A stretch of 48,718 bases of DNA from an uncultured Bacteroidales bacterium. GTDB lineage: Bacteria > Bacteroidota > Bacteroidia > Bacteroidales > UBA932. Under the pieces are notes generated by a model. It was not told the origin of the DNA, searched no databases, and was given only the letters and a program-made list of their open reading frames with translations. Position numbers and translations under genes: made by a program. Shown piece by piece: positions 5,471-14,688 of the stretch (its first letter is position 1; each line of letters begins with the position of its first letter). The stretch lies in assembly GCA_944325965.1 (NCBI GenBank), contig CALVCB010000007.1, positions 1-48,718 of the forward strand, written 5' to 3'.

Positions 5471-7870
5471 ATGGACAGTCTTTATACCGGTTATGAAAGG
5501 ATCTTCGTTTCGGTGATCCTCCCGCTCAGGCTTGAGTGGGAGCCCTGCTATGGCGTAAAGGTCAGTGCGGACGGGAAAGACGGACTCCCGGTGAAGGTGG
5601 AAGAAGGTGACAGGGTCAGGGTGATGTTCGCCGGAAAGGAATATACAGGTGTGGTATCGGAGACAGGGATTGTCCCTGAGATCGAGGAGACAAAGATAAA
5701 AGATGCGCTGGCGGTGGAGCCAGGGCTGGGGCGGATCGGAAAGAAGGAGATAGGACTCTGGAGGATGGTGGCGGAATACTATATGTGCAGCGTCGGCGAG
5801 GTATACAAGGCGGCCTACCCTTCACAGAAGGTCTCCTCTGAACAGGCCATGGCACGCAGGTCTGAAAGACTGGAAAAGAGAAGGAAGGCTGTCATGGATG
5901 CGGCTGTGAGGAAGCTGCTCATGGTGAAGACACGGCAGGAAAAGGCAGTCAGGACACTGGAGGCGGCAAACGCTTCGCTGTTGTCAAGGATAGAAAGGAA
6001 GTCCCTGATGCTTTCAAAGGCAAGGCAGGACGGGGCAAGGAAGAAATACATATCCGAAATCGAGAAGATAAAGGCAGACATAGCCTCGAACAGCTCGGCC
6101 ATTGCCTCTGCGGAAAAGGAAATCGGCAGGATCGGTGAGGGAATCGCCGGACTGCAGGAAAAGGGCATTGCAAGGACCGCCGTCCAGGGTGAAAGGAACA
6201 GCATCCAAGCGTGTGAGGAAAAGAGGAAAGGGCTCGGGTTTTCCCTTACGGAAGACCAGGACAGGGCCTTCGCGGCCATAAAGGACGCTTTCAGGCTGCA
6301 TGGCACCGTCCTACTGAAAGGTGTTACAGGGTCGGGCAAGACAGAGATATACATGAGCATCGCCGCGGAAGTCATGGCCGGGGGCAAGAACGTGCTGTAC
6401 CTTGTTCCGGAGATAGCGCTGAGCAAACAGCTGGAAGAAAGGCTTGAATCCGTGTTCGGGGACTCGCTGCTGACTTTCCACTCCGGAGAGACGCAGATGA
6501 GAAGGGCCGAGGTGGCCTGCACGGTCCAGGACACAGTGAGGAGACAAGCGACGGGAGAGGCTTCATCCTATATGGTCATAGGGACCAGGTCCGCGCTTTT
6601 CCTCCCGCACGAAAACCTCGGGCTGATAATAATAGACGAAGAGCACGACAGTTCATACAAGCAGGAGTCCCCCGCCCCGCGATACAACGGCAGGGACACC
6701 GGGATAATGCTCGGCTCGCTCCACTCCTGCCCTGTCCTCCTGGGGTCGGCCACCCCGTCACTGGAATCGATATACAACTGCATGACAGGCAAATACGCCC
6801 TCGTGGAGCTTACGAGAAAATACCACGGGGCCGCGGATGCCGATGTCGAAATCATAGACACTTCGGCAGAGAGGAAGAAAAGGGGCATGCGCGGAGACCT
6901 GTCGCTCAAGCTGATCTTCAGGATACAGGAGACCCTCGCAAGGTCGGAGCAGGTGGTCATCCTGCGGTCAAGGAGGTCCTACTCCCCTGTCCTTCAGTGC
7001 AGCGTGTGCGGGGACATCCCCAGATGCCCGCACTGCAACGTGAGCCTAAGCTACCACAAGTCCTCCGGGAAAGAGATATGCCACTACTGCGGCTACAGCA
7101 GGCCCCATACAGGCAAATGCAGCAAATGCGGAGGCAGCCTCACCGGGCTCGGCGCCGGGACACAGAAGATAGAGGAGGAGGTCGCCGCCCTGTTCCCGCA
7201 GGCGAGGATAGCACGGCTTGACGGGGACACGGCCCAGAACCGCAAATACGAAAGCGAAGTGATAAAGAGCTTCAGCCGCGGGGAGACAGACATCCTGATA
7301 GGCACACAGATAGTGACCAAAGGCTTCGATTTCAGCAGGCTCGCGCTCGTGGCCGTCATAGGGGCGGACTCGCTGCTGGGCCAGCAGGATTTCCGGGCGG
7401 ACGAGAAGGCGCTGCAGATTCTCGAACAGTTCCGCGGACGCTGCGGCAGGAGGGGCAGCAACGGCAGGTTCGTCATCCAGACAAGCCAGCCCGGGCATCC
7501 GGTCTACAGGCAGCTTTACTCCTCCGGGGAAATATGCACAGACGAATTGCTCAGGGAGAGGCGCGACTTCGGCTACCCTCCGTACTGCAGGATAATCGAC
7601 ATATCTGTCAAGGACCCGCACGAAGCCCGCGCAGAGGAAATATCACAGAAACTGTGCAGGGAATTAGGGAGATACAGCTTCCGCACAGTCGGACCATACA
7701 GCCCCATATCCGGGCTGGACGCGGGGAGGCACGTCCGCACCGTCAGGATAAGCCTGCCTAAAGACAGGATGCTCTCCCAAAACAAAGCCCTGATACAGAA
7801 AACAATCTCCGGATTCGAGAGGAAAGAGGGATGCCAGGGCCGTATCGTCATCGATGTAGACCCGGCCTGA
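5471..7870 (+). CDS. priA: primosomal replication-restart helicase PriA
   Basis: PriA rebuilds replication forks by binding stalled forks, unwinding the lagging arm and loading the replicative helicase. The 799-residue product has an N-terminal DNA-binding part, Walker A GVTGSGKTE near residue 284, the DEEH box in IIDEEHDSSYK near 387, motif GSATPSLES, and eight zinc-binding cysteines (QCSVCG, RCPHCN, ICHYCG, KCSKCGG) around 509-555. Residues about 125-240 are a Lys/Glu/Ala-rich, coiled-coil-like stretch where other PriA proteins carry a winged helix and linker. I chose the ATG at 5471 because it leaves about 12 residues before the conserved VSVILPL strand and keeps the leader hairpin untranslated; in-frame ATGs at 5429 and 5438 are alternatives. 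It stands alone, next to the island. Confidence 0.95.
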   Translation: MDSLYTGYERIFVSVILPLRLEWEPCYGVKVSADGKDGLPVKVEEGDRVRVMFAGKEYTGVVSETGIVPEIEETKIKDALAVEPGLGRIGKKEIGLWRMVAEYYMCSVGEVYKAAYPSQKVSSEQAMARRSERLEKRRKAVMDAAVRKLLMVKTRQEKAVRTLEAANASLLSRIERKSLMLSKARQDGARKKYISEIEKIKADIASNSSAIASAEKEIGRIGEGIAGLQEKGIARTAVQGERNSIQACEEKRKGLGFSLTEDQDRAFAAIKDAFRLHGTVLLKGVTGSGKTEIYMSIAAEVMAGGKNVLYLVPEIALSKQLEERLESVFGDSLLTFHSGETQMRRAEVACTVQDTVRRQATGEASSYMVIGTRSALFLPHENLGLIIIDEEHDSSYKQESPAPRYNGRDTGIMLGSLHSCPVLLGSATPSLESIYNCMTGKYALVELTRKYHGAADADVEIIDTSAERKKRGMRGDLSLKLIFRIQETLARSEQVVILRSRRSYSPVLQCSVCGDIPRCPHCNVSLSYHKSSGKEICHYCGYSRPHTGKCSKCGGSLTGLGAGTQKIEEEVAALFPQARIARLDGDTAQNRKYESEVIKSFSRGETDILIGTQIVTKGFDFSRLALVAVIGADSLLGQQDFRADEKALQILEQFRGRCGRRGSNGRFVIQTSQPGHPVYRQLYSSGEICTDELLRERRDFGYPPYCRIIDISVKDPHEARAEEISQKLCRELGRYSFRTVGPYSPISGLDAGRHVRTVRISLPKDRMLSQNKALIQKTISGFERKEGCQGRIVIDVDPA

Positions 7871-8051
7871 CATGTAAAGCACATCTGCCCCAGGACGCGA
7901 TACCTCCAGCACTTTTTGCCACCCGCTTTTAAGGGAATGAAAGCCACTTTCCGGACGCCACAGGCTGGACAGGAGCCGGAAAATTCACTCCGGAAAGGCC
8001 GATAAAAGAATTTTGTTGAAAACTAAATCGGTTCCCTAATGAATTATTTTG

Positions 8052-8059
8052 TAAATTTG
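8052..8059 (+). promoter_or_regulatory. -7 box of the parA operon
   Basis: TAAATTTG fits TAnnTTTG, with the expected start of transcription near 8066. No clear TTTG lies 19 nt upstream. Confidence 0.4.
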
Positions 8060-8092
8060 CCAAGATTTAGTCACTGAATGTTCGACACGATT

Positions 8093-8866
8093 ATGGGAAA
8101 AGTAATAGCTATCGCAAACCAGAAAGGAGGTGTAGGCAAGACCACTACCGCAATCAATCTTGCGGCATCCCTTGCCGTCCTTGAGAAGAAAGTCCTGATC
8201 ATAGACGCAGACCCTCAGGCAAATACGACCTCCGGACTGAACTTCTCCCCGGACAATGACCAGAAGCGCACCCTGTATGAAGTGATGATCGGCAGAATCG
8301 GTATTTCAGATGCGCTCATACAGACCGAGATCGCGAACCTGCAGATGATTCCTTCGCATATCAATCTCGTCGGGGCTGAAATCGAAATGCTCGAGACTCC
8401 GGAAAGGGAGTCGGTGATGAAAAACGCCCTTGCCCCTATCCGCGGTGACTATGACTACATCATAATAGACTGCTCCCCGTCCCTCGGTCTCATAACCGTC
8501 AACTCCCTGACCGCTGCGGATTCCGTGATAATCCCGGTTCAGCCGGAGTTCTTCGCGCTGGAAGGGCTCGGAAAGCTCCTCCAGACCATCAGGCTCGTAC
8601 AGAACGGCGTCAACCCGGACCTTACGATAGAGGGCTTTGTGGTGACGATGTTCGACGGCAGGACAAAAGTCCACACACAGGTGGAGGCGGAGCTCAGGGA
8701 GCATTTCAAGGATATGGTCTTCAGGACAATAATCCAGCGCAACATACGCCTCAGCGAGGCTCCGTCACATGGCAAGCCCATCATACTGTATGATGTGATA
8801 TGCAACGGAACCGCAAATTACCTGAGCCTCGCAAAAGAATTACTTGAGAAAAACCAGACAAAATGA
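8093..8866 (+). CDS. parA: chromosome-partitioning ATPase ParA (Soj)
   Basis: This 257-residue ParA/Soj family ATPase binds DNA non-specifically in its ATP form and, with ParB, moves the replication-origin region to daughter cells. The deviant Walker A KGGVGKTT is at the N-terminus (about residues 10-17), followed by the DADPQAN switch near 38-44 and the IIDCSPSLG Walker B region near 125. The second ATG (8093, MGKVIAIANQ) is chosen because it matches the usual family start; the ATG at 8078 would add five residues. The stop overlaps the parB start by 4 nt. Confidence 0.94.
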   Translation: MGKVIAIANQKGGVGKTTTAINLAASLAVLEKKVLIIDADPQANTTSGLNFSPDNDQKRTLYEVMIGRIGISDALIQTEIANLQMIPSHINLVGAEIEMLETPERESVMKNALAPIRGDYDYIIIDCSPSLGLITVNSLTAADSVIIPVQPEFFALEGLGKLLQTIRLVQNGVNPDLTIEGFVVTMFDGRTKVHTQVEAELREHFKDMVFRTIIQRNIRLSEAPSHGKPIILYDVICNGTANYLSLAKELLEKNQTK

Positions 8867-9795
8867 GCAAGCAGCCGAGAGGGTTAGGGAAAGGCCTGGG
8901 GGCCCTGCTGGGAGACCAGGCCATCACCCAGATAAGAAAACCCGTAGAATATGTACACAAGACAGTGGTGACCGCTGAAACCCCGGAGCCGGACAAGGCC
9001 ACGGCGGACATAATGCTGATTCCGGTCGACCTCATCGAGGCCAACCCGTACCAGCCGAGGATGTCGTTCGACAGCGAGGCGCTGGAAGGGCTGGCCGAAT
9101 CCATCAGGTCCCTCGGCCTCATACAGCCAATCACTGTAAGACGCAAATCCCCTGACAGATACCAGATCATAAGCGGGGAAAGGAGATTCAGGGCATGCCG
9201 CCTGGCAGGGCTGGAGGAAATACCGGCATACATACGCGACACAAACGACCAGGGGATGCTGGAGATGGCCATCGTGGAGAACATCCAGCGCGAGAACCTG
9301 GACCCGATCGAGATAGCCATGAGCTACCAGAGGCTCATAGAGGAATGCAGCCTTACCCAAGAGCAGATGGCCATGAGGGTCGGGAAGAAAAGAGCTTCCG
9401 TCACCAATTACCTGCGGCTTCTTAAACTGCCTGCCAAGGTGCAGCACGACCTGAAGGTCGGGCTTCTGAGCGTAGGGCACGCCAAAGTCCTTCTAGGAAT
9501 AGAGAATGCGGACATCCAGGAGCAGTTGTGCGACCTCATAATCAAAGACGACCTGTCGGTACGGCAGCTCGAAGAGAAGATTAAACGGATAGAAGGAACA
9601 GCCAGTCAAGAAAAAAAGGCAGGCCAGGACCTGCCTGAGGACTATTTCAAGATGCTGGAGATTTTCGGGAAATATTTTGACAACAGCATAAGCCTTAAAC
9701 GCACATCTGCGGGGAAAGGGACCATGACCATCCATTTCTCTTCCGACGATGAAGTGAAAAAATTCCTCAAAGCAATTGAAGATTCCGGAATCTGA
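8863..9795 (+). CDS. parB: chromosome-partitioning protein ParB (Spo0J)
   Basis: ParB binds parS sites, spreads as a CTP-dependent clamp and stimulates ParA. The 310-residue product starts with GLGKGLGALLGD, the ParA-interacting tail. The ParB/sulfiredoxin-fold CTPase domain covers about residues 48-140, with ANPYQPR and the GERRFRAC box. A helix-turn-helix (LTQEQMAMRVGKKRASVTNY) follows near residue 165, then a C-terminal dimerisation domain. It overlaps parA by 4 nt and is followed within 38 nt by the DUF5683 gene, the usual Bacteroidota order. No convincing parS palindrome was found nearby. Confidence 0.95.
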   Translation: MSKQPRGLGKGLGALLGDQAITQIRKPVEYVHKTVVTAETPEPDKATADIMLIPVDLIEANPYQPRMSFDSEALEGLAESIRSLGLIQPITVRRKSPDRYQIISGERRFRACRLAGLEEIPAYIRDTNDQGMLEMAIVENIQRENLDPIEIAMSYQRLIEECSLTQEQMAMRVGKKRASVTNYLRLLKLPAKVQHDLKVGLLSVGHAKVLLGIENADIQEQLCDLIIKDDLSVRQLEEKIKRIEGTASQEKKAGQDLPEDYFKMLEIFGKYFDNSISLKRTSAGKGTMTIHFSSDDEVKKFLKAIEDSGI

Positions 9796-9833
9796 CCTTG
9801 AAAAACAGGATACTCATTCTGAAATATTGAAAA

Positions 9834-10835
9834 ATGAAAGAAAAAAGATTCTTCGGATATATTCTTGCCGCGATTGTATGTATACTGGCTTTTTCCGCAA
9901 ACGCAAATGCGCAGTTCAAGGAAGAGGCCTTTACTCAGAGCTACAACCCAGTAGACTCCACCGCTCAGGCAGACACTTCGGACAAGATGTTCTCTTTCAA
10001 GGAGCTGTTCAGAGGAGTCGCGCACAAGCAGGACCTGAGGATAGGCACAATGTTCGCCGGATCTGTGTTCATGCCGGGACTTTCCCAGATCTATAACAGG
10101 GACTACTGGAAACTTCCCATAGTATACGGAGGAATCGGTGTCTGCGCAGGGCTTGGAGGATATTACCTGCACAAGTACAATGTGTCCAGAAAGAACTACG
10201 ACAGGGCACTTGACATGATTCCCCCGGATGCGACCGATATCAGCATCTCTCCTGGAATAGACTACGGAGCGCGACGGACAGGCACATGGCTCATGGTCGG
10301 TGCAGGCCTGATATACTGGGGGACACTGATGGACGGTGTGATAAGCTACAAAAAGGATGAGCATCCCCATCCGGGAAGGGCCACGCTCTATTCCATCCTG
10401 CTTCCTGGTCTCGGCCAGGCCTACAATGGGGAATACTGGAAAATCCCCATATACTACGGATGCCTTCTGGGCTCTGTGCATTACCTCTATACAAATAACA
10501 TCAACTATCATAGATTCAAGAGGATACATAATGAAGCAACTTCTACGGAAGTAGAATACACCGGTACCATCAGCGCAGAAACGGCAAAATGGTACAGGGA
10601 TGTATACCGGCGCTACAGGGACTATTCGATCGTCGCGACGGCACTGTTCTATCTGCTGCAGGTAATAGACGCCAATGTCTTTGCCTACATGCATGATTTC
10701 GAAGTAAGCGATGACATCACCATGAAAGTCGAACCGGCTGTAATAGCACCTGACAATGCATATGCGTTCCAGCCGTCAGTGAACTTCGCAACTTCCGGTA
10801 ACGCAATCGGGTTCAAGCTGGGGATAAGATTCTGA
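9834..10835 (+). CDS. DUF5683 membrane/envelope protein
   Basis: This 333-residue protein starts with a signal sequence or membrane anchor (FGYILAAIVCILAFSANANA). It contains the DUF5683 motif twice: FMPGLSQIYNRDYWKLPIVY near residue 82 and LLPGLGQAYNGEYWKIPIYY near residue 187. Each copy is followed by a hydrophobic segment, so the gene looks like an internal duplication. The C-terminal part (about 290-333) has alternating polar and hydrophobic residues and ends in an aromatic (GIRF), like an outer-membrane strand. DUF5683 genes commonly follow parAB in Bacteroidota; the biochemical role is unknown. It is co-directional with parB and mltD at short distances. Confidence 0.85.
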   Translation: MKEKRFFGYILAAIVCILAFSANANAQFKEEAFTQSYNPVDSTAQADTSDKMFSFKELFRGVAHKQDLRIGTMFAGSVFMPGLSQIYNRDYWKLPIVYGGIGVCAGLGGYYLHKYNVSRKNYDRALDMIPPDATDISISPGIDYGARRTGTWLMVGAGLIYWGTLMDGVISYKKDEHPHPGRATLYSILLPGLGQAYNGEYWKIPIYYGCLLGSVHYLYTNNINYHRFKRIHNEATSTEVEYTGTISAETAKWYRDVYRRYRDYSIVATALFYLLQVIDANVFAYMHDFEVSDDITMKVEPAVIAPDNAYAFQPSVNFATSGNAIGFKLGIRF

Positions 10836-10857
10836 AATTTTAATGTTGACGACCATA

Positions 10858-12549
10858 ATGACAAAAAATCATCTGATACGATATTTTGCAGCAGCCATCG
10901 CAGCATTGGGCATACAGTTCATCTGCGGCGCCTCAACGGCACAGGATTCTACCGGTATATTCAAAAGGGCCAGAACTCCCAGGACCAAGACAGCCCTGGT
11001 GAAGGAAAACATGGAACTAGGCCGTATTGTCGACTCTCTGACGGCTGAAATAAACAAATACAGGTCCGAGCTGGCAATAAAAGACTCTCTGACAGCCGAG
11101 ATACTTGAAATATACGAAGAAAATGAAAGCAGGAGCATGGAGGCAATGCCGGCAGAGGAATATACTCCGGAAGTGACAGACAGCCTCCTCAATCTATGGT
11201 ACCTGCACAAAAAAGTGAGTTCTGAAGACTTCATACCGGAATATGACATGGACTCGGTAAAATTCGAATCCAATGTCCCCGACTCCGTCTATATCAAAAG
11301 GCTTACAGCGATGAACTCATTCATCGACCTCCCGTACAACAGCATCGTCAGGAATTACATCATCCTCTATTCCGAGAAAATGTCCAAGTCCATGCCCGAA
11401 ATGCTCGGGCTATGCAGATATTATATGCCGATCTTCGAAGAAATCTTCAATGAACATGACATGCCTGAAGAGCTCAAAGCACTGGCTATCATAGAATCGG
11501 CACTCAATCCTACCGCAGTTTCCAGAGCTGGGGCGAAAGGAATGTGGCAGTTCATGTACTCGACGGCAAAACTCTATGGTCTCACCATCAATTCATTCGT
11601 GGACGAAAGGTACGACCCTGTCAAATCCGCCCATGCTGTAGCCGAATATCTGGAAGACGCATACAGGATCTTCGGAGACTGGAACCTTGCCATCGCATCC
11701 TACAACTGCGGGGCAGGCAATGTAAACAAGGCAATAAGGCGCAGCGGAGGAAAACGCGCCTTCTGGGACATCTACCCGTACCTTCCGCGTGAAACCAGGG
11801 GATATGTCCCGGCATTCGTAGGTGCCCTGTATACAATGACCTATTACAAGGAACATGGAATAGTCCCGCAGCCTGTGGCCCTGCCAGCTGTGACAGATAC
11901 ATTCAGGATTCACAAGATGCTGCATTTCAAGCAGGTCAGTGACCTTGCCGGTGTGCCGATGCAGACACTGAAGGATCTTAACCCGCAGTACAGGCATGAA
12001 ATCATACCAGGCAATGAAAGAGAATACATCCTCAGGATTCCATACCAGTTCTCCGGATCATTCATCGACCACGAGGACTCATTGTATACATACAAGGCGG
12101 ACGAGTTCTTCAATCCGGTTGTAATCAAGAAAATCCAGGACGGAGGGGACGGAGAACGCATTATACACAGGGTCAAGAGCGGAGAAGTGCTCGGTCTGCT
12201 TGCCATCAGGTACAGATGCAGCGTCAGCCAAATAAAAAGATGGAACAACCTGCGCAGTGACAACATCAGGATAGGGCAACGTCTGGTCATCTACCGAGGA
12301 GGAGCAGCCCCAGCATCGGCATCGGGCTCGGTTTCGTCTTCGGCATCAAAGACAAGTACATCCAAATCCTCTTCGGAACAAAAGACCTCAGACGGGACTG
12401 AGTACACCATATATACCGTAAAGAATGGGGATTCGCTATACCTCATAGCCAAGAACTATCCAGGCGTCAGTGCCCAGAACATAATGGACTTCAACGGCAT
12501 AAGCAGCAAGATCAAGCCAGGGATGAAGATCAAGATCCCGAAACTATAA
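10858..12549 (+). CDS. mltD: membrane-bound lytic murein transglycosylase with LysM domains (MltD-like)
   Basis: This enzyme cleaves the MurNAc-GlcNAc bond of peptidoglycan, leaving 1,6-anhydro ends, in the periplasm. After a signal sequence and a coiled region, the SLT domain (about residues 195-320) shows the catalytic Glu in ALAIIESALNP, then SRAGAKGMWQFM and IASYNCGAGNV. Two LysM domains follow near residues 435-480 and 520-563, separated by a Ser-rich linker (positions 12310-12380). The ATG at 10858 gives a compact signal sequence; an ATG at 10843 would add five residues. The stop overlaps the stop of the convergent gene by 6 nt. It closes the parA operon. Confidence 0.93.
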   Translation: MTKNHLIRYFAAAIAALGIQFICGASTAQDSTGIFKRARTPRTKTALVKENMELGRIVDSLTAEINKYRSELAIKDSLTAEILEIYEENESRSMEAMPAEEYTPEVTDSLLNLWYLHKKVSSEDFIPEYDMDSVKFESNVPDSVYIKRLTAMNSFIDLPYNSIVRNYIILYSEKMSKSMPEMLGLCRYYMPIFEEIFNEHDMPEELKALAIIESALNPTAVSRAGAKGMWQFMYSTAKLYGLTINSFVDERYDPVKSAHAVAEYLEDAYRIFGDWNLAIASYNCGAGNVNKAIRRSGGKRAFWDIYPYLPRETRGYVPAFVGALYTMTYYKEHGIVPQPVALPAVTDTFRIHKMLHFKQVSDLAGVPMQTLKDLNPQYRHEIIPGNEREYILRIPYQFSGSFIDHEDSLYTYKADEFFNPVVIKKIQDGGDGERIIHRVKSGEVLGLLAIRYRCSVSQIKRWNNLRSDNIRIGQRLVIYRGGAAPASASGSVSSSASKTSTSKSSSEQKTSDGTEYTIYTVKNGDSLYLIAKNYPGVSAQNIMDFNGISSKIKPGMKIKIPKL

Positions 12550-14445
12550 ATTGAAGCTCATCTGTATTTTAAGCTCGGCCCTGCCGGGCTTTTTCTTTTC
12601 CTGGCCAGATGAAGCCCACGGATAGCCGGTATATGATGCCCTGAAATAGAGACGTCCCCATCCGGACAGCTTCAGGCCCGACACAAGCGACAGCCAGAAG
12701 CCCCTTCCGTAGTAGGCCGGCACTGAAAAGCTTCCCGGAGCGTCACGCTCATACGCATAAATCCTGTCCGCCCAATCATCCACCCTGAAAAGTCCTCCCC
12801 TTACATATACATACACAGGGGCAGACTTGTAACCGCCCTCCATATACGAAAGCATGCCGGTCCCCCTGCAGTGCAGGATGTTCACCCTGAGGACAGATGA
12901 CCACCGGCTGTCGCCATACCGGACGTCGGCCCTGACATCAGTCCTGACACGGTCTCCGTATGAACGAAGCCTTTCCGACACCTTCCACTGCATACTGAAC
13001 AATGACGAAAGCTGCAGCGAATATGAAAAGACGGCCTTGAACTGCGAAGAAGCCTCATGGACCCCGAATTTCGGCTCCGGGGAATGCGACATGTCCATGC
13101 TGAAGGCCCCCTGGTGCCTTATCACGGACGAGCCGAAGCCTGTCCTCCCGGCAAGAGGGACATATTTCCCGGACGAGAATGAGCCCGACACGGCAAAACC
13201 GTACTCGTTCGAGCAGCGGCTCCCGCTCCTCAAAGCACCTGAATATCCGCCGCTGTAACCGGAAGGATAATACCTCAGCCCGGAAGCCAGATAAAGCCCA
13301 CCGCACGGGCTGAACCGGCATCCGGCAAGCGCGGCGGCAGAGCGTGCAACAGCATCCATGGCGGCCTCGCCGAACAGTTCCACCCCCTTTACTGTATATC
13401 TGGCATCCGCAGAGACCTTGCACTCCCCGAAAAAGCGTCCGGTACCATTGGCCGGGCCGACCCTGCCGCCGTCTTCCCTGGAGACAATGGTACGGCTCTG
13501 CGCATAACATGTAATGGAGACCTGCCCGTCCATACCGTACCAGGAAACGTTTATGCCCGGGAGAACCGAAATCGCGGCGTCATTTCCGGGCTCCGACATT
13601 TCCCGGGCACCGGGTACGGAAACAAAGGCGGACACCATGAAGTCACCTGTCCCGAAATCGGCCGCCACTCCCCTATGGCTTCCGTCTCCGGAATAGGACC
13701 AGTAAGGAGATATTCCGGAGGCCCTCCGGGAAAACGCCCCCTGGGCAGGAATCCCGCTCATGGAGAATCCGCTCCACATGACGAGCCCCTGCCCGAACCT
13801 GAGGTTGAAATCCCCGATGACCACCTTCCCGAGAACTCCCCTGCCATAGTATGCCGCATAAAATGACACTGCCTCAGGAGGAAACTTCCCCGCATCATAG
13901 GAGCTCCTTGCTGTCAGGGCCGCCTCGAACCTGTCCTCCACACTGAACCTGTACTTCATGCCATAGCTGTACACAGGCTGGCGCTCCTGCAGTTTAACCG
14001 CAGACTTGACTACAAGTGAATTATCCATACGGGGCGGCGACAAAGAGGCTTTCCCCGGCACTGCAGACGAGGCGAAACTCAGGAACGGGAGATAATATAC
14101 GGCTGTCTCGGGGGTAAACCCGTCTACCGCAGCGAACTCCGCCGCAGACAGTATATCACCGTTACGATTCCTGTAGTCAATGATCGACTCTATCTGGTAC
14201 TGCGTGAACATCCCTGACCCGGCAAGGCGGCTGCGCGAAGCCAGATTGATTTTCAGAGGGCGGGAGCGCAACGCCTCAAGCCTCTCCAAATCCTCTTCCC
14301 CGGCCTCCTCGGCAGTCATGACCCCTGTCAATACCATGAACGCCCTGCCGGTCACATCATCCATTCCGACTGTATCCTGCCCGTAAGAGGCCGGGCCGCA
14401 TGCACACAGCATGGCTGCAGCTGCAATAAACGCCATTTTTCCCAT
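12544..14445 (-). CDS. secreted helix-hairpin-helix protein with predicted outer-membrane barrel
   Basis: The 633-residue product has a signal sequence (MAFIAAAAMLCACGPASYGQ). A ComEA-like helix-hairpin-helix pair lies around residues 65-120 (INLASRSRL..., SIIDYRNRNGDILSAAEF, VDGFTPETAVYYL). About 480 residues of alternating beta pattern rich in Gly, Ser, Tyr and Arg end in the aromatic MSFNL, as in outer-membrane beta-barrels. The family is widespread in Bacteroidota; its function is not established, although HhH regions usually bind DNA, so a DNA-uptake or envelope role is conceivable. It is convergent with mltD and has a polypurine tract upstream of its start. Confidence 0.85.
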   Translation of the reverse strand: MGKMAFIAAAAMLCACGPASYGQDTVGMDDVTGRAFMVLTGVMTAEEAGEEDLERLEALRSRPLKINLASRSRLAGSGMFTQYQIESIIDYRNRNGDILSAAEFAAVDGFTPETAVYYLPFLSFASSAVPGKASLSPPRMDNSLVVKSAVKLQERQPVYSYGMKYRFSVEDRFEAALTARSSYDAGKFPPEAVSFYAAYYGRGVLGKVVIGDFNLRFGQGLVMWSGFSMSGIPAQGAFSRRASGISPYWSYSGDGSHRGVAADFGTGDFMVSAFVSVPGAREMSEPGNDAAISVLPGINVSWYGMDGQVSITCYAQSRTIVSREDGGRVGPANGTGRFFGECKVSADARYTVKGVELFGEAAMDAVARSAAALAGCRFSPCGGLYLASGLRYYPSGYSGGYSGALRSGSRCSNEYGFAVSGSFSSGKYVPLAGRTGFGSSVIRHQGAFSMDMSHSPEPKFGVHEASSQFKAVFSYSLQLSSLFSMQWKVSERLRSYGDRVRTDVRADVRYGDSRWSSVLRVNILHCRGTGMLSYMEGGYKSAPVYVYVRGGLFRVDDWADRIYAYERDAPGSFSVPAYYGRGFWLSLVSGLKLSGWGRLYFRASYTGYPWASSGQEKKKPGRAELKIQMSFNL

Positions 14446-14509
14446 TTGTCGTGTCCGTTTTTTGCACGCAAGTTATTCCATGCGGCAATCCTGCGGAACA
14501 GCCTCCGGA

Positions 14510-14566
14510 AAGTTTTTCTCTTTTTTTATGAGATTTTTCTCTTTTTTATATTTATTCCACAGTTTT
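14510..14566 (-). repeat. tandem polypurine tract upstream of the HhH/barrel gene
   Basis: On the minus strand two copies of AAAAAAGAGAAAAA.CT lie about 30 nt apart. A similar tract (AAAGAGAAAAATC) lies upstream of the lipoprotein gene at about 23172-23210. It may be part of the promoter or an unusual DNA structure. Confidence 0.5.
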
Positions 14567-14658
14567 CATTGATGCGGAGATTGCCGGAAGACCGCACAAC
14601 GGTTTCTCCGATCTCAGAAAAAATTGACCGGCTTCTGCATTTTTATACCTTTTTATAT

Positions 14659-14666
14659 TATTTTTG
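14659..14666 (+). promoter_or_regulatory. -7 box of the hpt operon
   Basis: TATTTTTG matches TAnnTTTG; transcription would start near 14673, leaving a leader of about 16 nt. The -33 element is not clear. Confidence 0.45.
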
Positions 14667-14688
14667 CGCTCTGTAAAACTGGTTTCGC

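Noticed and set aside
5815-6534. Long minus-strand reading frame of 239 codons inside priA
   Set aside because: It is a shadow: priA has full motif support, and the frame yields Ser/Leu/Ala-rich low-complexity sequence.
7871-8040. Terminator after priA
   Set aside because: Short CCGGAA inverted repeats exist but without a T-run or a convincing single stem.
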